Source of the DNA: Isoetes taiwanensis
Lineage: Eukaryota; Streptophyta; Lycopodiopsida; Isoetales; Isoetaceae
Length of the DNA stretch: 64,000 bases
Assembly: GCA_021234155.1 (NCBI GenBank)
Contig: JAJEKV010000107.1
Location: 188,001-252,000 of the forward strand
Reading direction: 5' to 3'
The position numbers were made by a program, and so were the translations under genes. Shown piece after piece: positions 45,072-56,961 of the stretch; position 1 is the stretch's first letter; each line of letters opens with the position of its first letter. Below the pieces are notes generated by a model. It had not been told where the DNA came from. It was given only the letters and a program-made list of their open reading frames with translations, and ran no database searches.

Positions 45072-45108
45072 TGTATGAGTGATGGGACTTACACATGCAC
45101 TGCTCTTC

Positions 45109-45117
45109 TATAATATA
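45109..45117 (-). promoter_or_regulatory. TATA box of the lipid transfer protein gene
   Basis: TATATTATA on the minus strand, about 38-46 bp before the ATG at 45071, implying a very short 5' UTR. A CATGCA word lies nearby at about 45094-45099. Confidence 0.5.
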
Positions 45118-46943
45118 ACGTTCGCTCCTCTTCTTTGGGTGCAATGGTGGAGAAAAAAATGTGCAATGGTCGTGCGTTTTGCAAAGGGATTTATTTTAAG
45201 GCTACTTGTAAGATGGCGTGGCACATTTTTTGTGACGTCATTTTGCCACGTCATTCTGCCGGACGTGCATATTTAAAACCTAATCCCGAAGGTGAGTATT
45301 TCCTCTTTGAAGAACCGATTCCGTCGAGCTTTCCGTTTGCAGGTTTCTAGGGCCTTTTGAACTTCGTTTTTCCGGCATATTTGTCCCTGCTGTATGTTTG
45401 CATCAAGATCATTCCATGATTAGCAAAACTCCGGCTTTGAAAGGTTCTCCTGGAATTTTGTACTTCTAAGATTCAAACTCTAATAAGGTATGTCGGACCT
45501 TACATTTAGCAAATTTGTTCTTCAACCGTAGAAAAGCTGTGCTGGGATATCTAACCTCGACTTACATAATTCCATCATTTTGAAGACCTGAAGTCAATAG
45601 CAAATGTAGTTTAATATTACCCCTTTTATGTTGAACATGATCGTACTTCATAACTCTGTCACTTGAACCATATGCATCAGCCTTGAAGCAGATATTCAGG
45701 AAATTTCACCAAATTTCTAATGCCTGACAAGCTTTGGATGCTTAAGGAAAAAAAAGTTTTAAGTCTGAGTCTCCTCTACCTTAGTTATTAATGTTCACAC
45801 CTTATCTGAACTGCAAAATTGTTTGTGCTTAAGAGCTCAATCGTGGTATTTATCAACCACCGTCATGTTTGAACCAGCATGAACTGAAAAAAACTCCGTG
45901 TATTTTTTCTCTCAATGTGGTTTTAACATGACACTCACTAAAAAATTCGTTGTCCACAAAAACCTCGTGTATTTTTTTTGGTTCAAACATGACGGTGGTT
46001 GATAAATACCACGCTCGTTAAGAGCTGCGCAGTATTCCTCCAAGTCTCAATCACAAAAGCTGCAGCCTAACAAATGTGCTACTGGGCTTTTTATTTATGC
46101 CTGGTGCCTTAAGAGAACCCCATGGAAGAATATTCCACATTATAGCCCGCAACTAATTCAGCTTCTGCTTCTGGTAGATCAAACGGAGCCCTATTAGTTT
46201 TTGCGTTGCCACTTGCAAAAGAAACTTCTCTTACCGCTTACGTCATTTTAAATCAGTTCAAATGGATGCTCCAATCTGATCATGTTTCGTACAATGTAAT
46301 CATGTTGTAATAATAGACCTTCTGACACCCTTTTCAATTGGAAAAAAGCTAGTAGGGACACCATTTATCAGCAAGGCAGTGTCAGTGTTTTTATTGAGCC
46401 TCATGATTCTATCAATTAGAAGGGGGTGAATTCCAAGGTGCAAAACAGGGATATTATTAACTAAAAAGCATAAGAAAATGAAACATATATGGCATAAACT
46501 TTAATTTTGTCCCTTGCCTTCTCAATGCAAATGTTATTACCTAAAAAAGCATTCAAAAGATGAAGCATACATATGACATAAACTTCAATCGATATTTTTT
46601 CTAATGAAATATCGTTGGTAGGAAACGCAAATGAAACATGTTACAAATACACACACCCTCCAAATTTGTTTCAATGCTAGTAGAAGTGCAGCAGTTAGAC
46701 GTAGAATATATGCTGTTTTATGACTTACAAGGTGTTTTATATGCCTGCTGCGCTCTTGTATTGGGCCCCATAGGCAGATTGGCCTCCGTGGATGATAAAA
46801 ATCATTCATGCATTCATTCTTAACAAATGGATATGAGATATATGATGTCATGAGCCTTTTATTATTCCAAAGATTTTGAAATAATACAACATAATGCGGG
46901 ATTATCAAATTGATCATTTATTCTTTCTAAGATAATGAACTAC
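45118..46943. other. Intergenic between the two host genes
   Basis: No gene supported. It holds a small inverted-repeat element (45844-46011). On the minus strand an AATAAA just beyond the oxidase stop (about 46917) may be its poly-A signal. A motif near 46755-46800 (GATTGGCCTCCGTGGAT) resembles one near 49620-49650. Confidence 0.45.
45844..46011. mobile_element. Small MITE with 32-bp perfect inverted ends
   Basis: Arms 45844-45875 and 45980-46011 are exact reverse complements over 32 bases (start TGGTATTTATCAACCACCGT). The centre holds two related A/T-rich segments containing CGTGTATTTTTT. Non-coding; target duplication not certain. Confidence 0.7.
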
Positions 46944-48735
46944 CTAAGGAATTACAACAAGGGGGCGCATCATGTCATTGTCTTCATGATCAACTATATG
47001 GCAATGCCAAACATAGCCAGGTGTAAGAGTAGGATCAAATGGAAATGCCAAATAACCTTGTGCTGTAAATGTGATGAAGAGTCTGGTCACAAAACCTGGC
47101 CAAGCCACAATGGTATCTTTCCACCCAGTTTGATCATTATCAGGATTTACAGCAGCACCAGTATAACAGCTAGTAGGATCAGGGAACTGGGTATTCAAAG
47201 TGCAAGCATTGCTATTGTATTTGGCCACATCAAAAGACTGTTGATTTTGCATTCGAAAACGAACAAGATGGAGGTGAATGGGGTGAGCATCAGGGGTGAG
47301 GTTTATGAGCTCCCATATTTCGGTACTACCAAGCTTGGGAGTCTCAGTGGCAGGATCTGCAAAGCCCATATTGTTCAGTTTTGTGGAAATGACATTACCC
47401 AAGGGATCCAAAACCTCAAGGAGGGTATGTCTGCGTGTAGTAGTAGAAGGTTTGCCAGGGTAAGAATTTGGGCCAAAAATCTTGGGGATGAGAGGGGATG
47501 AAATGGGAGGAGAATTTGCTTGGATTACTTGAAACTGCATTACTATTGCAACTCCACCGGTCGGAGTAGGTCCAGCAGGAAAAGGTGCAGGGGCCGAGTT
47601 TTGAAGCACAATCTGGGATCCAACAGGCACCATTGAAAAGTCGACAACTACATCGACCCTCTCTCCAGGAGCAACGGTAATGGTTGGGACTGTGATGGTA
47701 GAAGATAGAAAACTACCATCGGAACCCACTTTGATGAAATTAATGGCCGGATTGCTAAAGGAGAGCTTGAAGAACCTTGCATTTGCACCATTCAATATAC
47801 GAAAGCGATAAGTGGTGGCCTGGACGATGAAATAAGGCCACACCTTACCATTAACCAGAATGGTATCGCCGAAGAACTCTGGACACCAGGAGGGATGAAT
47901 TGCCGGGTTGTTCCCGATAGACGGAAAATTAAGAGAGCCGTTTGCATAGAATTGGCGGTCCTGGATAACCAGAGGCACGTGGAATGGTGAGAACGGAGAT
48001 GGTAAATTACTACGTTGTTGCTCCTCTTTGGCTGTGAGTACATACAGACCTGCCAACCCAGCATATACATTAAGCCTAGTCAGCCCCATAGTGTGGTCGT
48101 GGTACCACAGCAACGTGGGAAACTGGCCATTTGGATAGTCATATGTTGAGCCCATATATGCTGGACCTGTTTGGCCTCCCGCCGTGAACCATGCATTTGG
48201 GTTGCCATCTGACACTGGACCGACTTCTCCTCCATGTAGATGCGTCACTATTGGAACCCCGCTCGTTGGATTAGCCACATTTATACTCTGGTCCACTTTC
48301 AGGAGATGTTCCGCATCTAGGATGTTGTTCTGCCATGTTATTTTGATAGGTACATTTCTCATCGCCACAATGGTTGGACCTGGATATGTTGCAGTGGCTG
48401 CCGATGTTCCATAACCATACAATGTTGTGGCTGGAAGATCCCTATGTAGTTTCTGCACACATTTCAACAATCAATTAATGTTAAAACATCTAGCTACTTC
48501 GCGCAGAATGAGATACGAAAGTCATTTTGATTACTTGGTTAAACTTGTAGGCCCCCATGACGAGTGGTGTCGTGGTCCCAGTTGTGACATCTATAATGGT
48601 CGGCAAAGGAAGAGGATCCACAAAAGGAGTGAGTTGAGGAGATGGTGCTAACAATTGACAAATAGATTGGGCTGCAGTCCAATGAAGTGTAACAAGCAAT
48701 TGCAAGAAGAAGAAGAAGAATAGAGCTTGTTCCAT
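46944..48735 (-). CDS. CotA/LPR-type multicopper oxidase, two exons
   Basis: Predicted as join(48535-48735, 46944-48452), 569 residues, with an 82-bp GT-AG intron between KFNQ and KLHRDL. The N-terminus is a signal peptide (MEQALFFFFFLQLLVTLHWT). Copper ligands are all visible: THLHGG, LWYHDHTMG, HPIHLHLVRF and the C-terminal WHCHIVDHEDNDMM, which gives the type-1 Cys and His and joins the trinuclear centre. GNNPAIHPSWCPEFFGD and TYPGPTI are closely similar to plant LPR1/LPR2 ferroxidases, which oxidise Fe(II) in the apoplast and act in root phosphate sensing. That group is of bacterial CotA type. It could instead have another phenolic or bilirubin-like substrate. The frame is intact. TATA at 48769-48777. 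It stands alone, surrounded by transposons. Confidence 0.9.
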
Positions 48736-48768
48736 AGTGAATGATGGAAAGAGTTGGGTATAATGTGC

Positions 48769-48777
48769 TATATATAC
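48769..48777 (-). promoter_or_regulatory. TATA box of the multicopper oxidase gene
   Basis: GTATATATAG on the minus strand, about 34-42 bp upstream of the ATG at 48735. Confidence 0.6.
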
Positions 48778-48789
48778 TAATAACATTGC

Positions 48790-49793
48790 ATGCAAATCAA
48801 TCATTAAAGCTCATCGCTAGGCTGTAAGGCGGTAAGGATGCTATTAGAGCACCACCATATTGCCAACTCGAACGACTTCTCGTAATTAGCCCAAAACCGA
48901 GTGGATCAACCTAAAAGAAATACTTAAGTTATCTTTGTTTATATTTATTAATAGTATTACGATTGTACCTTGTGCTCATATTTAAGAACATTACATGTTT
49001 AGACTTCAAAGTTGCAATCTGATTTAGTGGGAATGTCAACAAGTGCAAGTAAAGGGAGATTTATTGAAATGATTATTATGTACGAAGCCGCCTTTTATAA
49101 TTTATTATCATTTGAAATTTGTCTTACGCTACAATGAAGCCCATTATTCTTCTTATTTAAGTGAGAAATCTCCATGTGATGAACCTAGACATCCAAGAAG
49201 TTCTACGTCTTATCTGACACACGTATCTTTTAATATTTCATACAATGTTTCAATGGTGATAAGAAAATTTTCATTAAAGAAGAAGAGAGAGGGGGAAAGC
49301 GCTCATTCAAATTATCAATGTGAATAATTGGCAACTAACATGCTTTAAAATTACTATTGTTGGTATTGAGGAGGATGTGAGAACATCTTGGTTATATTTT
49401 GGTTCCATGGATGAGGGGGCATGTGACGAGCGCTTCATCGCATGGTAGACTACTTATGAATAATACATGTCCGGTAAAAAGATGTACAACCACCATCCAT
49501 TGTAACAATTCAGATGGTCAAAATACATAGCAATTAAAATAGAGAGTGCATATGAACTAATAACAACACTCACTTGTTAAAACCTCTTATTCCTTGTACT
49601 AGCCCATTGTATGGGTCCCATGACCTATTGGTCTCCGTGGACGTTAAAAAAAACTATTCTACTATTCTATTCTATTCCTTGGAGTCTCTTTTATCAGCTA
49701 TGCCCTTTTCCTAATGCCTCCCCTTTTTTGAAAGACTTACTGGAGTTTTGGAAGACAATACGGACCTTATTTCGTATCGATCTTGTTGCATGT
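48790..49793. other. Upstream region of the oxidase gene, no gene seen
   Basis: AT-rich and non-coding. Bases 49605-49650 (GGGTCCCATGACCTATTGGT, then CTCCGTGGACG) resemble 46755-46795 on the other side of the oxidase gene. Confidence 0.45.
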
Positions 49794-51368
49794 TGTGACG
49801 CTCCCTGAATATATACGACCCTAGTCGTGTACATACGGGGACTTTCCCCTCCCATGGCGACCATCCCGCCACGAGCAGGGCCCTCCATCTAACCCGGGAC
49901 GTCTACGTAGAGACGCTCAGGTGAAGGTCACGGAGGGGTCATTCGGCCCACGCCTTCGATGGGCGCCTACGTCGCGGAAGCATGAATACAAGGGTTAGCA
50001 CACAGCATAATCCATATACAAATAGCCACCACGAAGGGTGGCTCATCCATCCAAATACCAGCAACAAACAATATGCATCTAAACTAAGAAAACACCCAAA
50101 ACCTGGGTTCTACCCCGGCTCAGACTCTTGTGGGGGATCGACTGACGGCTGGGTCTCAGGAGATCAGCAGACCGAATCTTGGCATGGCGTTGGCTGGCAT
50201 AGAACATCGGCCAGGGTTGTCCACTCCATCCGCCCCTCCTGTGCACACTTTGCAGATGGGTCGATTCATGCTATGGCTTCGCTATAGCCTTCCGGAGACG
50301 CAGACTCAAGGTATCACCCTTTGAGCCTACTCCAGGCTCATGACACCTGGTCCGATGAGGCAGGTCGGGGAGGCGTCCCCTTCCAGGATCACAGTGGTTC
50401 CGTGGGTGAGCTAGAGAATACGTGCCGCATCAGCGACCCCCGCATCCATACCCACCCTAAATCTACTCAAAGTGCATGGTGCCCCATACGGGTCACACCA
50501 CTACACCCAGGGAGTGTCAGACCCATACCCGGCTCTCTACGTGACCGGCTATTGGGCCTAGCCCACTGTAGGAGTCTCATGAGCCTTTTATGTTCGTGCA
50601 AGACCCCACCCCCACTTCACCACTGTGTCCCTTGTCTGGTGCTAAGCCAGACCATAGCGTCTATGACCCGGTGGGCTCTTGTGCACAGGCCGAAACTAGT
50701 AGGGTGTTAAAGGGAGTACCAGGAGCATTCTATACTCAAGCTCAGAGATCTCTACCCCCCTTTTAGTCCCTGTTTACTGGAGCGACTGAACTAACTCATA
50801 GAGGCATCGACCATTCCATAACAGAGCATCATTCATAATTGAAAAGTATTCCTAATTACCAAAGAAGGGTTAATCTCAACCAAAACTAGCCAGAAAAGAA
50901 TACTAGAGTCTTATTCTACAATTTGCAAGTTAAACTACCACTAACCAGAGTTTCGGCTGGACCCGTTGTCAAGGGGTGCTTCCATAGCGTTGTACTGGGG
51001 TGGCAGCGACAGGTAGAGGGTGTCTTGGCAATTTGGGGATGTTCAACAACTGTACTTTGAGCGCCTAGCTGCTCCTTGATGCTGGCTGGATCGAAATTGG
51101 GGGTACAATGGGGGTAGCGCTGCCTTTGGTGGCTCAGTATAGAAACCCCCATGCTGGCCACTCAGGTTATGCCAAATGGCGCCTTCCCATCATTAGGTGT
51201 CTTAATAGCAAGTATTTAGATAATTATCCTTTATAATTAAGTTAACATAGCTAATTAAATCCCTTGTGGCCAACCCCCTAGGTTATCATACCCCAGGTGG
51301 CGTATCCATACCGAGTGACGTGTTCAATATATTTATACGTACACCATATAAATACTTGGAACGTCACA
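49794..51368 (-). mobile_element. 3' LTR of the chromovirus (1575 bp)
   Basis: On the plus strand it runs from TGTGACGCTCCCTG to GGAACGTCACA; on the element strand it starts TGTGACGTTCC. The first 900 bp match 61242-62139 with roughly 2 percent substitutions by eye, so the insertion is fairly recent. Confidence 0.9.
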
Positions 51369-51382
51369 TTCTCCCCTCCTTA
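51369..51382 (-). other. Polypurine tract
   Basis: On the element strand, CTAAGGAGGGGAGAA directly precedes the LTR start TGTGACG. It primes plus-strand DNA synthesis. Confidence 0.8.
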
Positions 51383-51935
51383 GAATTTATGCTGTCCTCA
51401 GCATTGGGGTTAGTTATGAATGTAAAAAGAAATACATTATGAAGGAAGGCAATTCCACCTATATTCAAAACTTTAAAGTTTGCAAAACATTTCAAGCACC
51501 GTGGTGCATTCGACATGATTATCATAATAAAAAAGTTCAAGGACCGAAGTCCAATACCAACATCAGTGGAACAATAAACAAAACATGTAGGCAAAATAAA
51601 ACTGCAGAGTTCGGGTCATCAGTAACCCTCTAGCATGGGCAGGGCACGCACTGCTTACTGGCCTGCACATGTCAGTATATCAGTACATATGATGAAATTG
51701 TGGTTGAAGGGACCACCCCCTTATAATAATTAGAAGAACATACTATCTATCAGGGAAGCTATCATGTCTATGGTTTGCAGTTCCTTGCAGCATAGGGATT
51801 GGTCAATTTCCCATTGTAGCCGAAAGGAGGCGGCCTATCAACTATATGCTCTGCAACAAGTTGTGGTCAGGTCCCCATTGACAGTACACCACGTCCTAGA
51901 GAACACAAGGTGATCTCATCATCGGTTACTTGTTA
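51383..51935 (-). other. 3' untranslated part of the chromovirus
   Basis: Between the chromodomain stop and the polypurine tract. No recognisable ORF. Confidence 0.5.
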
Positions 51936-52739
51936 TTATCTACGATGCATCCTCCTCTCTAAGGTGTTACCCCTGGCAATCAGGCTTCTAAGCTTACCGC
52001 TGATTGCGGGGTTGATAGCATCGTTGATGGTGCGGCCTTGAGATTCACGCATGAAATCCGGATAATGCTTGTCAAGGTCTATCTTCATCACCCACGTAGC
52101 ATCCTCAACTGGTAAGTGTTTCCACTTAACCAAGTATTGCAACATTTGAGTCCTTCTGGTTTGTTTGTAAGCTCGATCAAGAAGAGCTTCAGGCACTATT
52201 TCGAGTTGCTCCTCTGTCATTTCTAGGAGGGTTGGGGTCTCCAAAACCCCCTCTGGATCAGGGGTGTGTTGCTTCAGAAGACTCACGTGAAAGACTTTAT
52301 GGATCTTCAAGCGGGGTGGCAATTCTAAGCGATATGCTTGTTCTCCAACGCGGTCAATAATCTTGAATGGTCCAGCCCATCTGGGGGCCAACTTTTTGCA
52401 ATTGCCAATCTTAAGCTTGGCTTGCTTCACTTTAATCTTAAGCCAAACTGATTCGCCCACCTGAAAAATGCGTGGAGTTCTGTGCTTATCGGCTACACTC
52501 TTCTGACGACTGCGTGCAGCTAATAAGTAGTCACGAACTTCTTCGACCAAAGCTTGCATCTCCAGGAGGAGTTTTTGAGAAACCTCCACCTTAGAAACGG
52601 GGTTATGCCAAGTGTCTGGAGTAAGACATTGGTAACCATAGTTTATCATAAAGGGAGACATTCTGGAAGACTCCTGTTTCATGCTGTTATAGGCAAATTC
52701 GACCAGGTAAATATAGTCAGCCCATTGTGATTGCTTACT
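51936..52739 (-). pseudogene. Chromovirus integrase C-terminus with chromodomain
   Basis: Follows the integrase core after one in-frame stop (TAG, 52740-52742). SPFMINYGYQCLTPDT belongs to the integrase end. VGESVWLKIKVKQAKLKIGN...KLAPRWAGPFKIIDRVGEQA is the GPY/F-type module. IVPEALLDRAYKQTRRTQML, then QYLVKWKHLPVEDATWV, is a chromodomain. In this clade the chromodomain steers integration by binding modified histone H3, which makes the H3 domain in ORF1 of the same element notable. The stop codon before it makes the present copy defective. Confidence 0.85.
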
Positions 52740-53467
52740 CTACACATAACTTCTTAGCATATCCTCTATAATACGATTGGTACGTTCCGTCTGACCGTCT
52801 GTTTGAGGATGATATGCTGTACTCATAGCAAGCTTGGTCTGAATGGTGGTAAAGAAAACTTTCCAGAATGCACTTACAAATTTAGGATCCCTATCCGACA
52901 CAATTACTCGTGGCATTCCGTGTAATCTGAAGATCTCCTTGGCAAATAGCAAAGCAGTATCAAAGGCTGTATCCGTGGTACGACATGGCAAGAAATGAGC
53001 CATTTTCGACAATTTGTCGACCACAACCATTAAGGCATCATACCCCCGGAGAGTTCTTGGAAGGCCCACAATGAAATCCATGGTTATCACTTCCCATTTG
53101 GCGTTGGGCACATCCAGAGGTTGTAACTCGCCTGGAATCCGTAACTGCTCAGCTTTGGTTTGCTGGCAAACCTGACACTGCCTAATGTACCTGGCAATGT
53201 CCTTTTTCATAGAAGGCCAGAAATAGCTGGAGCGAATCTTAAAGTAAGTTTTCATAAAACCGGCATGTCCAGCTATAGGGCTATTGTGTGTGTCATGAAG
53301 AATAAGTTTCTGTACTCCTGAAGTCTCCGGTACACACAACTTATCCTTGTGATATAATAAGTTGCCCTCTTTATTAAATAGGCACGAAAAGCGTGGCGCT
53401 CTGCATCCGTGCGAGCTTCCTTAGCCAAACTATCCCAAATGTCACAGAACTCCGGATCTGTGGCCAA
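52740..53467 (-). pseudogene. Chromovirus integrase, zinc domain and catalytic core
   Basis: The zinc-binding part is HDTHNSPIAGHAGFMKT...CQVCQQTK (HHCC). The core has TMDFIVGLP (first Asp), VIVSDRDPKFVSAFW (second Asp) and YHPQTDGQTERTNRIIE (Glu), so the DDE triad is intact. A frame change near 53300 separates the region beginning TDPEFCDIWDSLAKEA from the HHCC part. It inserts the cDNA into chromatin. Confidence 0.85.
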
Positions 53468-53479
53468 GGTGTGCTCTAT

Positions 53480-53882
53480 CTATTTCCCAAACTCACTGGT
53501 GAGTGTAGAAATGGCATTACAATGGGTTCGGGTCACCAAGGGATGGCGTGATAGAGCATCCGCAACCACATTATGCTTGCCAGGCTTATACATAATCTCA
53601 AAGTCGTACTCCTCCAGAAATTCCATCCATCTTCTCTGACGGAGGTTGAGATTCGGCTGGGTGGATAAAACGGAGGCTTTGATGATCCGTATCCAACTGG
53701 AATCTTCTACCAAGAAGGTAGTGTCTCCATATCCGCAGAGCACGGACAACGGCTAACAATTCCTGATCATGGGTAGGATATCGCTGTTCCGTCTCGTTCA
53801 TCTTCTTTGAATCATAAGCAATAACCCTCTCCTTCTGCATTAGGACCCCACCGGTGGCAATTTTACTGGCATCGGTCGCCAC
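53480..53882 (-). pseudogene. Chromovirus RNase H
   Basis: VATDASKIATGGVLMQ gives the first catalytic Asp, [19 protein letters not shown] the Glu, and [12 protein letters not shown] the next Asp. A frame change near 53640 leads to [20 protein letters not shown] and [17 protein letters not shown]. It degrades the RNA strand of the hybrid. Confidence 0.85.
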
Positions 53883-53960
53883 TAGCTTATCCTGTTCAGG
53901 ATCGGGTAATGTGAGAATTGGTGCTGATGTTAGGGCATCCTTAAGCTGCTGGAAACTCTG

Positions 53961-54920
53961 CTAAACTTTTGTCTTCCAGTGGTCCATCCAATCTTTCACC
54001 TTCTCATGCTTTGTGAGATTTGTAAGAGGAGCTGCAATCTTCGCAAAATCCTTTACAAATTTTCGATAGTAGCCTGCTAATCCCAAGAAACTGCGGACTT
54101 CGGAAACATTCCCTGGAATAGGCCATTCCCTTACGGCCTCTATTTTTGCCGGGTCTGTAGCAATTCCCTCTGCCGAGATGACATGGCCTAAATACTCAAC
54201 CTTCGGAGTGGCAAACTTGCACTTAGAGAACTTGGCATAGAGCTGATGACGTCTTAGCTTTTGTAGGGCCAATCTAAGATTTTTCTCATGTTCCTCAAGG
54301 GTCTTACTGTAAATAAGAATGTCGTCGAAGAAAATAACAACGAAATCATCCAGGTACTGTCGAAAGACATCATTCATTAGTCGCATGAAAGTTGTTGGGG
54401 CATTAGTTAGTCCAAAAGGCATAACTGTGAATTCATAATGCCCATATCTAGTGCGAAAAGCAGACTTATGGATGTCCTCTTCTTTAATCCTTATCTGATG
54501 GTATCCGGAGCGTAGATCAATCTTGGAGAAGTACTTAGCCCCTTGCAACTGATCCATTAGGTCATCTGCCCTGGGCAAAGCATAGCGATTCTTGATGGTA
54601 TGCTTGTTGAGTTGCCGACAATCAATACACATCCTCAGCGAGCCGTCCTTTTTCTTAACGAAGAGAATAGGAGCGCCAAAAGGCGAAACACTAGGTCGGA
54701 TGAAACCTAGGTTTAGTAGCTCCTGAAGTTGCTTCTTAAGTTCTGCCAATTCTGGAGGACTCATACGGTACGGGGCCTTGCTGGTAGGTTTGGTACCCGG
54801 TTCTAAAGCTATTTCACATTCCACCCCTCTAAAAGGAGGAAGCTTCTGAATCTCATCTGGGAAAAGGTCACCAAATTCCCGGAGAAGACGAGCAATCCCT
54901 TCTGGCAATCTGTTTAGCAT
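53961..54920 (-). pseudogene. Chromovirus reverse transcriptase
   Basis: About 320 codons with [55 protein letters not shown] (first Asp), [20 protein letters not shown] and [13 protein letters not shown] (the catalytic Asp pair). The frame ends at a TAG (53961-53963) just before the RNase H part, which in an intact element would be continuous. Confidence 0.9.
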
Positions 54921-55578
54921 CTGACTCTATGAACATAAGGCTAATGATGCAAAGGAGCTTTTCCCTGCGTATAGCTTTATCTAACTGCCTGATGGACATA
55001 GACTGCATGATAGGGTTGAATAGTTCATCTTTAATAGTCACGCGGGCTCCATTAGCTGCGTTGAAGGTAACTTCTCTCTTCTCGCAGTTTATGTTGGCTT
55101 TTGCGGATGCCAGAAATTCCATACCAACAATGAGGTCATATTTGCCAATATCCATCAACTCGGCACCCAAAGCCACTGGTGCACCTGGCAACTGCATCCT
55201 AAGATTGATGCGACGGCCATGAGTATGCCTGAACTTACCACTGGCTAGAGTGACAGGCCTTGGTCGAGACCTTAATGTTTCAAGCTGTAAGACCTGAGCC
55301 ATTCTAGGGGAAGCAAAATTATGTGTAGTTCCCGTATCTATAAGAATTACAAAAGGCTTACTGTCTACTTGACCTATGGTGGAAATGACAGCAGGCTGAC
55401 TTTCGGCATTGCCGGTTTCTATAGCTGCAAGGATATGAGACGCACCGTGAATATAGTCGGGAGCCTCGTCCTCGACAGGTAAGGTCGACTCCAGATCGTC
55501 CCAATCGAGGTCGGCCATGGCCAGCTGGGCAGTCTGCGTAACATAAGGACAATTGTGCATAAAGTGGCCGGGTTGCAT
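54868..55578 (-). pseudogene. Chromovirus zinc knuckle and aspartic protease
   Basis: CYRCMQPGHFMHNC, whose first residues lie just upstream of the Met at 55578, is a CCHC zinc knuckle. FVILIDTGTTHNFASPRMAQ carries the DTG active site, and the following GAELMDIGKYDLIVGMEFLA is the flap and core pattern. The frame shifts near 54880-54920 into the reverse transcriptase. It cleaves the Gag-Pol polyprotein. Confidence 0.85.
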
Positions 55579-56715
55579 ACACCTATAACATGCCTTATCC
55601 CGGCGGAGCTGTTCTCGGGCCTCTTTAGGAATTGACTGTAAGAGGTTCCGTACTTCCTTACCGACATTACTCTGTTTATCCGTGGTAGTGAAGGTAACTC
55701 TCTTTTCCTGGCGGCCATAGGAATTCTGCTGAGAGGGACCCGGGCTTGGCGACCGGGGTTTATACGGTGCCGGGGCTGCGAATAAGGAGCGGGACGCGGA
55801 TACTGGTTCCGTGGTGTGTCCTCCTCGAGGCTCAATGCCTTAGCCTCAGCCTCCGCAACTGATTTTGGGTCTATGGCTTTAACCATCCGTTTGATTGATG
55901 GGGCCAATCCTTCAATATAACCCTCTACGGCTCTCTTTTCATTCATACCTGGTACATACAGCCTTAAGCGCATAAACTCATCAGTGTAAGCCTGAACCAT
56001 CATACCCTTCTGCTCCAAACTATAGAAGGTCTGAATCTGCTGGCATTTGTGCGCGCGAGGCACATAATGCGACTTGAATGCCTTGGCAAACTTCCTGAAG
56101 TTGCATCTGCTTCTGTCCAGATGCTTGGCCCTGGCATAGCCCTTCCACCAAATACGGGCAGCTCCTGTAAGGTTGGTGGTGGCAACCTTTCCTGTATCCT
56201 TCTCCGTCATTCCATAAGACTTCCCAAACTCCTTCATCTCGTCCAACCAGGATTCTGCATTTAGCCCGCCTCTGGATTTCCCATCAAACTGGGCCAATTT
56301 TCTATTCTTCCATATACTAGTTATAGCTGTATCAACGGTCTTACGGTATTCCTTATCCCGGCGCTTTGCATGGTCACCAGCTGATACCGATGACCCGGAA
56401 GACACCGAAGTGGTTGAGCGTGAGGAAGTGCCACTATCCTTAGGAACTTTGGTGACGCTTAGCATGGGGCCTCCTCCATACAGGTACAGGACTGGCTCCA
56501 GGTGGAGATGGCTGTTGTGCAGGTGAACTCGGTGGCAGCGGAGGTAACTCCGGTCCGTCTTCCTGGGTTTGCTGCGGTGGGTTGGCATGCAATACATAGG
56601 ACTGTAACTTGCCGAGCTGCCTTTTCATTAACATCAGTTCTTGTTCAGGTGTCAGCCTACTGGCGTTGGAGGGTGTCTGCCAGGCGGCGTTACGGGCACC
56701 GTCTAAATCGAGCAT
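55579..56715 (-). pseudogene. Chromovirus gag
   Basis: The N-terminal part (MLDLDGARNAAWQTPSNASR...LTPEQELMLMKRQLGKL) starts at 56715 and, after a frameshift near 56460-56600, continues into the capsid region: RKLAQFDGKSRGGLNAESWL, ARIWWKGYARAKHL, FRKFAKAFKSHYVPRA, VQAYTDEFMRLRLYVPGM and EGYIEGLAPSIKRMVKAIDP. This is the standard retrotransposon gag domain, which forms the particle. An out-of-frame tail extends to 55419. It begins 4.5 kb downstream of the primer-binding site, unusually far. Confidence 0.85.
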
Positions 56716-56961
56716 AAAGAAGGTATAAGCATATTTACAACATATAAAGTTTTACAAATTTTATCATGTTGGCCAAAAGGTAGAGAGTGAACATAAGAGA
56801 AATTTATTATTATAAGAGGAAAAACTTGTCTATTACAGTTTCACACCTTAGAACTGCCAAAAGTTGATACAAGAGTATCACACAAGGACAACATGATACA
56901 ACTGATGCTTAAAGTTGAGCTCACATACAGTATATACACAAAAGAACTAGAAAGACCCGGC

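Noticed and set aside
45135-45350. Small plus-strand gene upstream of the lipid transfer protein
   Set aside because: Composition and lack of similarity fit chance; a TATTTAAAA and a GT donor-like site exist but no downstream exon is evident.
51439-51633. Plus-strand frame in the chromovirus 3' region
   Set aside because: Antisense to the element with no recognisable domain.
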